Shown piece after piece: positions 1 to 11,598 of a stretch of DNA of 64,000 nt. The notes beneath the pieces are model-generated. The model did not search any database, was not told the DNA's origin, and was given only the letters and a program-made list of their open reading frames with translations. The first letter of the stretch is position 1, and each line of letters begins with the position of its first letter. Position numbers and translations under genes: made by a program. This DNA is from Panax quinquefolius (lineage: Eukaryota > Streptophyta > Magnoliopsida > Apiales > Araliaceae), in contig CM035152.1 in the NCBI GenBank assembly GCA_020205615.1, positions 153,632,778 through 153,696,777 on the forward strand, read 5' to 3'.

Positions 1-350
1 TCTTAGTCATAATATTATTTACTGGGCTAGTTGAGCTCACCCTTTTCCTTTTTGTTCCATTTTTCTTCTCAAGAGGTGAGAACATAGTAGGATCTACTCG
101 GGGTATAGAGTGATGGTTCTAGAAAGATGTTTTAGCAGTCCTCACTATTTCTGTAAAATAGTGTATGAATAATTGTAATGAGGACTTATTTGAGTGTGGA
201 TATTTTCTAGAAGACAATATTTGTATTTAAACTCACAGTATGTATTGTCGTATTTTGCACGACAATTGTATTATTGAAGTTATAGTTTGCTTTCTGTACC
301 ATGTATTTGGCGACTCAGAATGGGTGTTGTATACCTATTTTGGGGACGTC

Positions 351-353
<3 letters not shown>
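1..353 (+). repeat. Chromovirus LTR, 3' part (cut by window edge)
   Basis: This is the end of the same LTR family seen at 27944-30369 (plus strand) and, inverted, at 52649, 53317 and 61414. Shared landmarks are the gggctagttgagctcaccc block near the start and the gggg-a/c-gtcaca terminus at 353. No primer-binding site follows; a (TA)n tract does. The copy is therefore a 3' LTR or a solo LTR of a plus-strand insertion whose rest lies left of the window. Confidence 0.8.

Positions 354-392
<39 letters not shown>
354..392. repeat. (TA)n microsatellite
   Basis: An uninterrupted TA run directly abutting the LTR end. Similar TA tracts lie at 11211-11250, 11602-11668, about 11850-11878, 19149-19172, 22012-22054, 41397-41423 and about 47095-47124. 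Confidence 0.9.
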
Positions 393-395
<3 letters not shown>

Positions 396-1295
396 ATTGT
401 ATGATTGTGTGATTACATTAATCCAATTTTCCATCTTTTCTTTAATAATTCTCGCTTGATTTTGTGGACCTTTTTATCGCTTTAACATATATCAAAGCAG
501 TGCGTTTTTCCTTTTTTTATAAGGGAAAGATAATGATTTTGTCCAAAGACATACACATACACATCATGTGTAAAAAATTAACAATATGGAAGATACACCA
601 AAGACATCAAAGACATCATATGTGTAACATACATCAAAGCAGTGCATGTTTATTTCACTATGATACACCAAAGACACTTGAAGACGAATATGGAGGATGT
701 CTAAAAAATTAAAAATAATTTCCTTCGTTTAAAATGTCAGAAAACTAAAGAAAAACATACACATGATACACATCATATATTTTCTATTTTCATATATTAT
801 ACATACATAATCTTTACAACTGATATGGGAGTTTCATGATTTTATCTCACTTTTGTTGAACAAATAACTTTCCTCTTTCTATTGAAAGCTTTCGAACGAC
901 TGCTTTTTCCCTCACCAATTCAGAATAGGTCTAGTTATTTGTTTACTTATTAATATATCTTGTTAATTCTCTTATTATAATAAATCCAATTTTATTTTTA
1001 TGGCCCAAATTTTACCAAATTATTTATCCATCACATATTAATATTTATTAGCCCATATAAAATAAGTAACTAGTTTGACCCAATAAAAGACAAAGTCCAA
1101 TTAATAACTAATTTTATCCACCTTTGTGTTTATTTGGAAGTCTTTAAATCTTTAGGGATGAGGTAAGATTTTGGATATGGGTTGATAGTTATAATTCTTC
1201 TTCTAAAGTCTGTCAAACTCTACCATATGATAGAAATCTTTAAAATCTATGACTTTTTAAATACCAAAATACTTTTATAGACTTTGTAAAAATCT
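393..1295. other. AT-rich stretch, no gene seen
   Basis: AT-rich sequence with short repeats of gacatacacat and acaccaaagacat type around 540-700. The open frame at 464-712 consists of these repeats and has no recognisable protein character. I see no gene or RNA here. Confidence 0.6.
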
Positions 1296-1297
1296 TA

Positions 1298-1580
1298 CTC
1301 CCTCCGTTCCTTAATATATATCGTTTTAGAGAAATATTTTTGTTCCTTAATATAAGTAGTTTGAGAATTTCAAGTAAACATTAATTGCTTAGTTTCCAAT
1401 ATTACCTCAAGTATTAAATGTAACTTTAGTTCTCTCACTATTTTTTATCCAATAAATAACAAACTCTTCTTTCAATACAAGGACAATATAGACAATTGAT
1501 ATTATAGTTAATGTTATACAATCATTACCTTAATACTTGTGCACAACTTTAAAACGACCTATATTAAGGAACGGAGGGAG
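1298..1580. mobile_element. Stowaway-type MITE (Tc1/mariner)
   Basis: The element begins ctccctccgttcc and ends ggaacggagggag, perfect terminal inverted repeats, with TA on both sides (1296-1297 and 1581-1582). It is 283 bp, AT-rich and non-coding. This is the diagnostic Stowaway structure. Confidence 0.95.
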
Positions 1581-1828
1581 TAATTCAATACCATCTAACT
1601 TTTAAAGACATTAAAAAAGTTGTAATTGAATACCACTAAACTTTTATAAACTCTTTAAATGTCTTGATTGAATACAACTAAACTTTTAAAATCTTTAAAA
1701 GTCTTTAAAAATCTTAATTGAATACACCCCCCTAATAGTCTTAAGACTAAATTTAAAAACAAACAAGACAATTGGATTAATAGTCCTATTTCAGAGGTAT
1801 AATCTTTGTAAACAAACATAGTCTTAGG

Positions 1829-3053
1829 TAGGACTGAGCAAAAAATGGGTATAACCGAAAAACCGAAATAATTTAACCGAAATATTCTGACAATTCAATT
1901 ATTTTTACTATTTCGATTATATCCGAATTTTTGTACGATTTTCAATTAGTTTATACGGGTATTACTTTTGGGTTATTTGGTTTAACCGAATAACCGAACT
2001 AACACTTGTTAAAATAAGACTCAGTCTCTTACTCTTGAATTATCTCGGCCCATTCACTCTTATCCACAGCCCATTCATTACTCTTATCCACAGCACTCAG
2101 TCTCTTACTCTTGAATTCTCTTGGCTACAAACAAATAGTGCTGTTTACTGTTTAGACATTTTTTACAATACTAGACGTAATACTAGACAAAAGACATACA
2201 TATATACATATATTCACACACAGACACACACAAAAGGTTAGGGTTGTTGATTTGGCCACTGTAAAAATGAAATCATGGGCTCTCAGAGAGGGACAACCAC
2301 CCTCTGAAACATCCCTTCTCTCTGTGCCTCATTCTATTATCTGAGTTGAAGCCCTAATTTTAGCTCCCAACCCACTCATTTTATGCTGCCCTCTGTTTTT
2401 CTTTTTCCCTCTTTTGACCTCCTCCTGTGGAGACTGAAGGTGAAAAAACAAGGGTATATTCACAAGCAAGTAGCAACGTCAAAGTCTTATCGGCTTTCTC
2501 TTTCAGGTAGCCTCACAAAAATCGAGAGCCGCCCCCACCGGAACCGGACGATTCGACTCGTCGACGACACAAAAGTGGGCACGGCATGACGAAGCATGGG
2601 GGCGTGGTGGAGATCGACACCAGTACCTTCTTGGTAATCCCTGTTTTCTGTACAAATTATATGGGTGCGTGGCTGTGGGTGGGTTCTGAGATGATTTATT
2701 TGATGGACTTCCAAATCCTGATCCCTACACTGGACACCCTTTTTACTTGAATGCAGAAAAAGTTGTGGCCCTTGCAATTACTGAATGAAATGTTTCTTGC
2801 TTGATTGCTGAAATGTTTATGTAATGGCACAATGTATTTCAAAAAATGTTTTCCGTTTTGTTTTCTAATTTTGTTTTCTTAATTTCGGTTATTACCCGAA
2901 TAATCGAATTTACAATTCGGTTATTCGATAATTCGGTTATTCGGTTAAAGGGTAATTCGGTTACTTGTTCGGATATCAAAATTGAACAAATTTCGATTTT
3001 CGGTTATAATCGAATAGCCTATTTGATTCGGTTATAACCGAATGATCAGTCCA
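1829..3053. mobile_element. Non-autonomous hAT element
   Basis: The 8-bp duplication gtcttagg (1821-1828 and 3054-3061) flanks a 1225-bp element. Its ends are imperfect inverted repeats: taggactgagca on the left, and tggactgatca when the right end is read inverted. Both subterminal regions carry many copies of aaccgaa/ttcggtt, as in plant hAT elements. No transposase is visible. The core, about 2230-2780, is less AT-rich and does not look like hAT filler, so it may be captured DNA. Confidence 0.85.
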
Positions 3054-3061
3054 GTCTTAGG

Positions 3062-3424
3062 GTGGGTTGTATAAAATGTCAACCGCCAGGGGAATTGAAC
3101 AAGCAAAAGCCGTTACGTACGTAGAGATTGAATCAGTTACTGTAGTAGTTAGTTACAAATACCAAACAGTCCATCCAACTCCAGCCATGCACAAACTCAT
3201 ATAGAGAGAGAAAAAATTACTAACCAAAATGGTTTCCTCGATGTGAGAGAATACAAAACAAATTAATTGCAGTTTTACGGTTCATTAGTACCCCCACCCC
3301 ACCTCTTTCCAGACGGTTAAATTAATTAAGCCCCTCGATCTCTATCTACATAAACCCTAACTTCCATTTTCATTTTCTCTCTCATCATCTTTGTAAAAAG
3401 ATAGAAACAAGAATTACATTAGGG
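3062..3424 (+). promoter_or_regulatory. Presumed promoter and leader of the MYB gene
   Basis: This is the 5' flank of the MYB reading frame. It ends in a pyrimidine-rich stretch (ctctctcatcatc) typical of plant leaders, and a taaaccctaac motif lies near 3352. I see no convincing TATA box, so the transcription start is unknown. Confidence 0.35.
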
Positions 3425-3892
3425 ATGGAAACGGACGGTGGTAATAAGATCAAGGGATCATGGACCCCACAGGAAGATGCTACCCTGATGAAGCTGGTGG
3501 AGCAATTAGGCCCGCGTAACTGGTCCCTCATCAGCACTAGTATTCCGGACGGTCCGGTAAGTCCCGCCATCTGCGGTGGTGTAATCAATTTGAGTCCGTG
3601 ATGCGGCAAAGACCGCCTTTTACCGAGGGAGAGACGAAATTATCGTCCAGCGCACGCTATCCACAATAACGTATGGGCCACTATCGCGCCAATTCTTGGG
3701 TTTGGGCGAAATAACGCTATAAAAATCATTGGAACTCCACTTTTACGTCATGGGAGAAGCGCGGAGTTCGCATCGTCCCGGTCGAACAAGGCGGTTAAGC
3801 GGTAGTGTTTGGATGTGTTTAGCGGATCGTCAAAGTCGGACTCGGAGGTGAAGAAGAAGTGTTCGGGTGGGGTGCCGGAAGAGAATAGTTAT
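3425..3892 (+). pseudogene. R2R3-MYB (subgroup 22, MYB44-like), N-terminal part
   Basis: The frame opens METDGGNKIKGSWTPQED and continues through LVEQLGPRNWSLIS, the R2 repeat signature of subgroup-22 plant MYB regulators (MYB44/70/73/77 type). After about 3555 the frame slips: GKS-HLRWCNQ is read one frame over, and the R3 repeat (AHAIHNNVWATIA then NNAIK, near 3650-3730) is in yet another frame with some substitutions. At least two frameshifts therefore lie inside the DNA-binding domain. There is no intron, as usual for this subgroup. The gene breaks at 3892, where a Tat-like element is inserted, and continues at 8795. The family encodes nuclear stress and hormone-response regulators; this copy cannot make one. 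Some frameshifts could be assembly errors, but the insertion is clear. Confidence 0.88.
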
Positions 3893-4427
3893 TGTTGGGC
3901 CATAATACTTTAGACATGTTGAGGTGGATCTTGAAAGTATTAGGTTTGGTTCATTAAGCCACCCATTTAGTGGATATTATCTTTATTTAGTGCTTATGAT
4001 GAGTATTGAGGTACGTGACGATTAAGTAGAATGACTAAATGAGTATGGTTCCACTTGGCTTTGGCCGGAATAGATTGGGGATAGAACTTTGGTGACATTT
4101 ACGCATGACATTAATGAGGATGGGACAAGGCTTAGTCGGCTAAAGGTTGTGGGCCCAGAAATCGATCCACATCTGGGGACCTTGGAATATATGAGCAAGG
4201 ATCACACACAATCTAAAGGTAACACTTAATTGATATTCTATCTCTCTCAATACACTAGATATTTTTATCCTCCATTGTTAACCTTGTGATCGCCTGTACT
4301 GACTCTCACGCCGGAGCTATCCCCCGACGGTCAGGCCGTCAAGCTTTTGGTGTTGACTTGTTGAACTGTACAGGATATAGGACGCGTCTTGGTGATTGGG
4401 ACGTGGAGAAAGATCTTGGCGTTAACA
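3893..4427 (+). repeat. 5' LTR of the Tat-like element in MYB
   Basis: Begins tgttgggccataatac and ends cttggcgttaaca. It aligns along its length with 8272-8794, with many small indels. The 3' third resembles the LTRs at 25230 and 45207 (ccattgttaa-ccttgtga, then actctcac-ccggagctatccc), so the two elements are related. Confidence 0.88.
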
Positions 4428-4445
4428 TTGGCGCTAGAAGGAGGG
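4428..4445 (+). other. Primer-binding site of the Tat-like element
   Basis: ttggcgctagaaggaggg follows the LTR end directly. The same 18 bases follow the 5' LTR at 25535. I do not assign the tRNA primer. Confidence 0.8.
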
Positions 4446-4854
4446 GGTGTTCTAGTGTTCTTGAAGTTTTCAATCACAAATTGTAGCTGCTCTATGTCAG
4501 AATCCATGGTGAAAAAGAGTAGAACAGTTATTTCTAAAGGATAGCTGATGGCTATGACTTCGTCTACACAATGAGTATCTGTTAAGGATTGATTGGGTCC
4601 TTGAAAGAGTGCTTTCGCCTTTGATGCTTCTTCAGCGAGTTTCTAAGGGTTCTCGTTCGAGAGCCCAAGGTGATGTTAGAAGAAGATTGATTTTTCTTTG
4701 TCGAGAGAAGACGACCACGGTCGGAAAAAGGATAGAAGGCATCTTGCTTAGAATCCTATACTGAAGGTGGTCGATGTGAACAATCAAGTTAGAAAAGAAG
4801 TCTACACTTTAAAGACATGTCTCGGTAGTCCTTGGGATCGAAGCATACCAACAA

Positions 4855-5090
4855 CCATTTTCTGATTGGTAGAAGAGGGGTATCATACTATTGGTCTTGG
4901 GATTATGGTCGAAGCGAGTAGATGAAGACCAACAATGACCATTTTCTGATTGGTAGAAGAGGAGTATCTTTGCCTATTGGTCTTGGGATTATGGTCGAGC
5001 GAGTAGATGAAGACCCAATAGCCATTTTCTGATTGGTAGAAGAGGGTATCTACATACTATTGGTCTTGGGATTATGGTCGAGCGCGGACC
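4855..5090. repeat. Tandem repeat, about 84 bp x 3
   Basis: The phrase ccattttctgattggtagaa recurs at 4855, 4939 and 5022. Each copy is followed by a variable segment, then tattggtcttgggattatgg and gcgagtagatgaagacc. The array is non-coding and internal to the Tat-like element. Confidence 0.85.
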
Positions 5091-5885
5091 CGAAGCGCAT
5101 TTACGAGAATCCACCGAGGCACACCGCCTGTGGATACTCGTCTTCGGAGATGCCCATCTAAAGTCTGCGAGTTCGAATGGAAAAGATAAGACTACTCTGA
5201 AGAGACTTTGAGAAGGTTTACATCCCAAATCGGCGAAAAGATGTTTGCCAATCTTTGAGTGCGAGGAAAGGGTCAAAGAATGCTAAGACGTTCCAATGGA
5301 CTTGAGAACAAAGAGCGCCTTCCGGGAATAAACGACCTATTTTATTGATGCCTTTGTCGATGAAGCCCGCTCTGTTGAGCTATGTTATTTGTGTCTGGCG
5401 GCTAGTTAGATTGGCGGTGGGAGCAATTTTGGTGCGAGAAGTTGGGGTAAGAAGACACGGTTTGATATATGGCCGTGTCCTTAGGGATGAAGAAATAAGA
5501 TGATGATAGTTATGAAGAATCGAAGAGTCCGAAAACCGCGCATTGCGATTAGCTTGGCGAATCGAAATTCGTGGGCGTTGTTTGCGGTAGGGTATTCCAC
5601 TTTGGACCCATCTCCACTATTGAGGAATTTTGGGTGCTTGCTGAAAGTGCGCAGATGTTATTCGGAGGGTTCATGTGGATCTTTGTGTCATTAAATGGTT
5701 CGATCCCATATCGACCACCAAAAAGCTATATTCGATTTTATCTCCTATACCTCTTCTTTGCAGGGGGTAGTAAATGCTGGGTCCATTGCTTAGAATCGAG
5801 GTTAACGGAGACGTCATTTCGTGGGATCGAAGTTTAAAACATTCATGAGGACTTGATGGCTTCATCCATAGTATAACGAACACAA

Positions 5886-6265
5886 AGAAAGCGTCATTGG
5901 TGTTAGGAGGTTCGGGTGGACTCACATTGGCCATTCGATGGCGACCTTTTCGGCGAGTGGTCCTTATGAGTTTGTCGGGCCCTTCGTGGTAAACAAAGCG
6001 TCATTGGTGTTAGGAGGTTCGGGGGTGGACTCGTTTTGCCATTCGATGGCGACCTTTTCGGCGGTGGTCACTTAGACCTTATCGAGCCCTTCGTGGTAGG
6101 CAAGTGTCATCCTTGGACCTTGTCGAGCCCTTCCGTGGTAGGCAAGTGTCATCCTTGAGACCTTATCGGGCCCTTTGTGGTAAAAGCGTTGTTGTTTTGA
6201 ACTTTGTCGAGCCCCTTCGTGGTAAGCGAATGTCATCTTTTGGTTTTGTTAGGCCTTTCGGGGTA
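5886..6265. repeat. Compound tandem repeats (about 106 bp and 50 bp)
   Basis: gcgtcattggtgttaggagg at about 5892 recurs at about 5998, period near 106 bp. This grades into several roughly 50-bp units built on acctt-tcgagcccttcgtggtaggcaagtgtcatc. The open frames here are a by-product of the repeat. Confidence 0.8.
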
Positions 6266-6549
6266 AACAAGTTCTATGAAGCGAGATCTTTCTCACTTGA
6301 TGCGAATAAGTATTGCATTACTTTATTACACGATTTTTAAGTGTTGAGTTCGGGTCACATTATTACTTGATCTTATATGTTATATGACTTGCTTAGTTAT
6401 TGACTAACAGGTTTAAGATTATACATTTTCACGTTGATTAATGATGAATTATTGACAAGAAATATTCAAAGGTCTGATAAGAATAAGAATTTGTTAATTA
6501 TTTCATTGATATCTAACTGTTTACAAAGGAGATGTCTTTTCAAGAATCC

Positions 6550-8240
6550 TAAAGCTTCGGATGATATCTTTAAGCTTCCTTTTTGTCCTCGCTGTCCGAA
6601 GAGTCAAGGAGAGCCGGGTTTACTTTCGCCCTACTAAGTTTGGCTTTTTATTTACTTGGCCGGACCTCGTACCCTTGAGTACATGTGGACAACTTCATTG
6701 TTCAAATTTCGTTGGATTTCTGTAATTTGCTTCAATCTCCTTGTGGTGATCGATCGCTTAGTGGTGGGCCCAAATCCTAAGAGTCCAAAGTTCTCGAAGT
6801 TTCTCTTGAAGCTTTTGGCGATGGGTCGATCTTGATTTTCTTCACCAAAATTTTGTTTTTCTTGAAAATCGATATTTATATCGATTGATGACTCGATGAG
6901 TGGCCCGGGATGTCTTCAAATCTTCTTTGGTTTGGGCAAGGTCTTTCAAGGCACTTTCGTTGTCTTGAATAGCAACTTTGAGACTACTTATATCTTTCGC
7001 CAAAGCAAACTTAAGCGGTATTCTCTCTTGACGGCTTTCTCTTGACTTGACCTCTTGGTATTTGGGACGTGGGCGTCCAGAAGGCGATGTTTACTGCGAA
7101 TGATCGGTGTTAATCTATCGATTCAAAATTAATGGGCGATATGTAAATGGATAAATTAAGCTTACTCTAGCTTGGTACTTCATTCCCTCGTTGAAGCGAG
7201 TCCATGTTAGAGTTGTTCTTAGAATCGGTGGTCGTCGGTATTACTGAACGAAGGAGTTATGAAACTCGAAAGGAAAATTCTCTTCGGATTCTGGCGGAGG
7301 TGGGGGATTCCGAGGCTTGAACTGAAGTCCAGAAGAGGTTGGTTGTCTTTTTCGAGAAAGTTTGAGTGATCGCTCCACTTGTTCTTGAACTCTTCGTCGA
7401 AACAACAATTTCAACCGGGGTGGTTGGCGGAGGATCGGTTTACATTAGAGGTACTTGTGGTTCTTGAATGGGAGGATCTGCTTGGGTTTTCCTCTTTTTA
7501 AGCCAAGGATTCGGATCCGATTAAATCGGAGGGCATATCGAGGAGGCACTCGGTATGAGTTTGTGTGGGGTGTGTTTGGATCTTGACCACTTGCTTTTCT
7601 TGGCGAGGTTGGCTTATCCCTTGATAGGAGTTGATTCGGTGGCTTGAAGATCTTGATTGATACTTGGCGAGAGGTCGGCGAAGATGTACTAAAAAAAAAT
7701 GCTGCTACAGATCCCTTGATCGATTAGCGTTGGTTTGATCGAGAGACATCGCAATGGATGAGGAATAATTATTTACGATAACTACTGATGAAAATTGGGA
7801 GTTAAACAATAAAGTGGGTTCGAGACTTACAGTTATGGTCTTACAACCATGCTTGTTTACTCAGAAGTATGAAGCTCCATTCCTTAATATGAATCTTCTC
7901 TAGAAGGCTCGCCATTTCTCTCACTCGTTCCGTTGAAATATTTCCGAAGTTTGGAGAGATGCGATCGGAAGTGGTCCAGTCAGGTATGGAGGGGTAGGTG
8001 AACTTCCTTTTCGAGAAAGGTCACCGGCATGGCGGTCCGGCCTTCATGTTAATGCCTGCAGTGATTGTGAATTTGTTTCATTGTTAACCGGAGTGAGTTT
8101 CTCTATTGGGCTTCCGGTTTCTATTTGAATTGTTGTTTGAGATTTACCTATTGGGCCTCGGTAAGTTGTATCTTGGGCCTTTGTTGATCTCATTATAATT
8201 CCTTTTATTCTGGACCGATTCCACTTATACTCTTTCATTA
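6550..8240 (-). pseudogene. Possible remnant of a Tat antisense gene
   Basis: Read on the minus strand, this segment gives broken fragments: a serine/proline-rich part near 7300-7600 and a heptad-like stretch around 6900-7060 (LKVAIQDNESALKDLAQT) that could be coiled coil. The order and position next to the 3' LTR match the antisense gene of the Tat element at 25230-45509. Stops and frameshifts are frequent. The assignment rests on this resemblance alone. Confidence 0.35.
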
Positions 8241-8271
8241 AACCTCCTGTTTAATAAAAAGGCTGAAGCGA

Positions 8272-8794
8272 TGTTGGTATAATACTTTAGACATGTTGAG
8301 GTGGATCTTGAAAGTATTAGGTTTGTTCATTGGGCCAACCCATTTAGTGGATATTATCTTTATTTAGTGCTATGAAGTATTGAGGTACATGACGATTAAG
8401 TAGAATGACTAAATGAGTATGGTTCCACTTGGCTTTGTTTTTGTAGATTGGGGATAGAACTTTGATGACATTTCTGCATGGCATTAATGAGGATGGGACA
8501 AGAGCTTAGTCGGCTAAAGGTTGTGGGCAGAAATCGATCACATCTGGGACCTTGGAATATATGAGCAAGGATCACACACAATCTAAAGGTAACACTTAAT
8601 TGATATTCTATCTCTCTCGATACACTAGATATTTTATCCTCCATTGTTAACCTTGTGATCGCTTTGTCTTGACTCTCAATGGGAGCTATCCCAAACGGTC
8701 GGTAGTCGAAGCTTTTGGTGTTGACTTGTTGAACTGCGGGATATAGGGACGCGTCTTGGTGATTGGGGCGTGGAGAAAGATCTTGGCGTTAATG
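8272..8794 (+). repeat. 3' LTR of the Tat-like element in MYB
   Basis: Begins tgttggtataatac and matches 3893-4427. It differs by many short indels, which implies considerable age or a noisy assembly. The target duplication gttat follows at 8795. Confidence 0.85.
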
Positions 8795-9086
8795 GTTATG
8801 ATGGGCCTAAGACTTTGCTAACATATTTATTCACGGGAGGGAGCATGGTGTCACCACGGGAGGAGGAAAAAGAGGTGGAGAAGAAGGAAGAGACACGTGT
8901 ATCGGGGAAGTAGAGGAGGAGGAGAGAGATAGATCGACGGTGGAAAGCGGAAGAGACGTGTTTGGTGACGATCATGCAGGAGATGATTGCTCAGGAGGTT
9001 CTAATTACATCGACAGTTTAATGGGCAAAGGTGAATTTGGGCTCGGTTTCGAACCGGTGGTGGTCTATAAGAAAAAGAACTCTTGA
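8795..9086 (+). pseudogene. R2R3-MYB (subgroup 22), C-terminal part
   Basis: This is the continuation of the MYB gene beyond the Tat insertion. Near 8808-8840 there is a weak counterpart of the leucine-rich LSLSLPG motif, followed by an acidic, lysine-rich stretch. At about 8965-9000 it reads VTIMQEMIAQEV, matching the conserved MQEMI-xx-EV motif near the C terminus of subgroup-22 MYBs. A tga at about 9084 could be the original stop. Finding both conserved C-terminal motifs downstream of the element, with the duplicated gttat at the junction, shows that the two halves were one gene. Confidence 0.8.
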
Positions 9087-9276
9087 GAAAATATGGTAAA
9101 TATGAATTTTATTACAAGTTTTTTTTTTTTTTTTTTTTTTAAGTTTTTCTTCCAAATTTTATTTGTTAAAGAACCGTTTTATGACGCAGTTGAAGTTATG
9201 ATAAAATTAGTATTCTTTGTACTTGCTTTACTTTTTAAATGACTTCCTTGTTAGTCCGAGTATAATCTTTGATATA
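9087..9276. other. MYB 3' flank, no gene
   Basis: AT-rich sequence with a run of about 22 T at 9119-9140. Nothing else is recognised. Confidence 0.5.
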
Positions 9277-9284
9277 GATGTAAT

Positions 9285-9753
9285 TAGGTTTGCAAACAAA
9301 CTGATTCAATCTGAATTTTGTTAAACTTGAACCGAACTCGAATAATACTGTTAAATTTGAATCGTAATCGAATACTGTTTAGTCGAACTCAAAATTGTTC
9401 AAGTAACATGATCGAACCAACACCTATATGCGAGTTCGATCGTTAGCTGTTCACAAACATGATCGATCGAGTTCAGGAACATAGTCGAACATGATCAAGT
9501 TCACGAACATGAACAGTTCGCGAACGTTCACGAACATTTTGACGAACCACGTCAGCTAACTTTATTTTCAACTTTCAAGTATCGAATCGATCTCGAACTT
9601 TTTGAACCGAACCGAACCTGAACGGTTACCGAACCACATGATTCGCGAACATATTTGATCGAGCAATTGAATGTGAAATTATATGTGAACTCGATTCGAC
9701 AAGACATCAAACTCGAACTGGTCCAAGAACAGTTCAATTTGTTTGCAGGCCTA
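9285..9753. mobile_element. hAT-type MITE
   Basis: The 8-bp duplication gatgtaat (9277-9284 and 9754-9761) flanks 469 bp. The left end is taggtttgcaaacaaactga. The right end read inverted is taggcctgcaaacaaattga, 17 of 20 bases identical. The interior is rich in gaac/gttc words (cgaacatgatcgaac) and non-coding. Confidence 0.92.
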
Positions 9754-9761
9754 GATGTAAT

Positions 9762-11208
9762 GTAGCCAGTAGGCAATAAATAATATAAAATAACTTAAAA
9801 CAAAAATTATGTTGATATAAACTTGACAAGTCTATATATTTAGTTATGTAATTATGGTTTCATTATTCATTGATTGATCAATAGTATCATTTTTCCGGTG
9901 CTAGGATATTTATAAAGCTTTGGTTTTATATAAATGGGATCTAATTACCATAAAGTTAACGTCATGATAAATTTATCAATTGACCGTGCTAATATGCAGA
10001 TTACCTCTCACCTGCGTGTCGATATTATATTGGTCGATTGACTAAAATTAACTTCATGTTAAATAAATGAGACCTTTATGCACACCACCTCCCACTCCTA
10101 TGTAAATGAGACCTTGAAGCGAAATGACCAAATATATGTCCAAAAAAAAGATATTTTAATGAAAAGTTTCTAGTTCAAGTACATCAAACAAAATTTTGAA
10201 CTATAACTGGACAAGTGACAATTTAATTGCACTTCTCACTGATTTCGTTCAAAATTTGTCAAGCATGATTGATTTCGTACAACCACATTAAGATTACTAG
10301 TGTTACTATGACCTAATTTGTGTACTTGTAGTGAACATGTAGGAAATACACCAATAAGAAATAAAAACTTGTCATAATTTGGGGGATGAGCAAATAAAAC
10401 AATGTAGCTAGTAGGCCATTAATGACGATAAAAACTACTACTAGACCGATATATATGAATTTGAATACAATAATATACGTATTCGTTTATTTGAATACGA
10501 ATAATATTTTTTTTCTTCTGAATACGAATTTTTTGATTATCATTTACAGCCCTCACTATAACTAGAATAAAAAAATGAGTTTTAAAATATAATTTATTAA
10601 TGAATGAATGTTAATTTATTTATTTTAATAAATATTTAAATACAATAATCAATGTTCTAAATTTCAATTTAAATAAATTTTCATCATTTTAAAATCTTAA
10701 ATTTCAAAATAAATGTTCTACTTATTAATGTTTAGATGTCCATTTTATGTGTGTAGAGTAATACTTTAGTGTGTATAAATATTTATAATTAGATTCAAAA
10801 GTTTCCATCGAATATTTAATTATTTTTTTCAAATATTTGATTAAAACTTTAATAATATGATTATTATTAAACACATTTTAACAATAAAATTATATTGTTC
10901 ATTGTTCTCGCTTCTCAACATTGCAAGTAAATTTTGAAAGCAAAAAACTTGTAACAAGCTAATAACTATAATTTTGTTCTTCTAATAAACAATTTTCTTG
11001 ATAAATGATACATTTTCTACATTTTAACTTTATAATAATAAAAATCTATTAACTATATGTAAATCAATTTATTTCAATTTATTAATATTAGAATAAAAGT
11101 GTTATTTTCTATTTTTAGAAGTGAAATAATATATTTTAAAATAATTTTAGTATGATAGTAAAAACTAATTATTATATAAGGAATGTCACTTTAAAAAACT
11201 ATTTTGCT

Positions 11209-11210
<2 letters not shown>
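9762..11210. other. AT-rich intergenic sequence with a hAT-like fragment
   Basis: No gene is seen. About 10440-10560 carries repeated gaatacgaat words ending in catttacagccctcacta. The same terminus occurs at the end of 11880-12125 (tttacagcccttacta), so both look like one end of a hAT-like repeat. I could not place the other end. Confidence 0.45.
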
Positions 11211-11250
<40 letters not shown>

Positions 11251-11253
<3 letters not shown>

Positions 11254-11598
11254 TTCGATTCTATCTCTGACTCTTGCATTTTCTTAAAATCGCGGACTTT
11301 TTTTTAAAACAACTAAAAATAAATAAATAAAAAATTATGGAATAAATTTTTTATATAATACAATTTTTTGGGTGTGATTTGCATACATATAACAAAATAT
11401 TTTTGAACAGTCTTTGCAGACTGTACATATATTTGTTAGTATAAGTATCCAAATCACGCCCAAAATATTGTATTATAGAAAAATTTCAGTTCCATAATTT
11501 ATTATTATTTTTTTTAGTTGTTTAAAAAAAAAACAAAAAAGCAAAAAAAAATTTGGTCTGTATTTTACTCCAGTCCAGACTCCCGGACGGGATCTGTA

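Larger units (their letters stand above)
3893..8794 (+). mobile_element. Non-autonomous Tat-lineage LTR retrotransposon in MYB
   Basis: Two LTRs (3893-4427 and 8272-8794) bracket 3.8 kb. The 5-bp duplication gttat lies immediately outside (3888-3892 and 8795-8799). The primer-binding site after the left LTR is the same as in the Tat element at 25230. No gag, protease, RT or integrase can be recognised inside. Instead there are two tandem arrays and, on the minus strand near the 3' LTR, fragments resembling the antisense gene of Tat elements. It reads as a deletion derivative moved in trans. The last two LTR bases read tg rather than ca. Confidence 0.88.

Noticed and set aside
4855..6265. Possible CRISPR-like or other direct-repeat array
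   Set aside because: Units are contiguous tandem repeats without unique spacers, and the genome is a plant nuclear genome.
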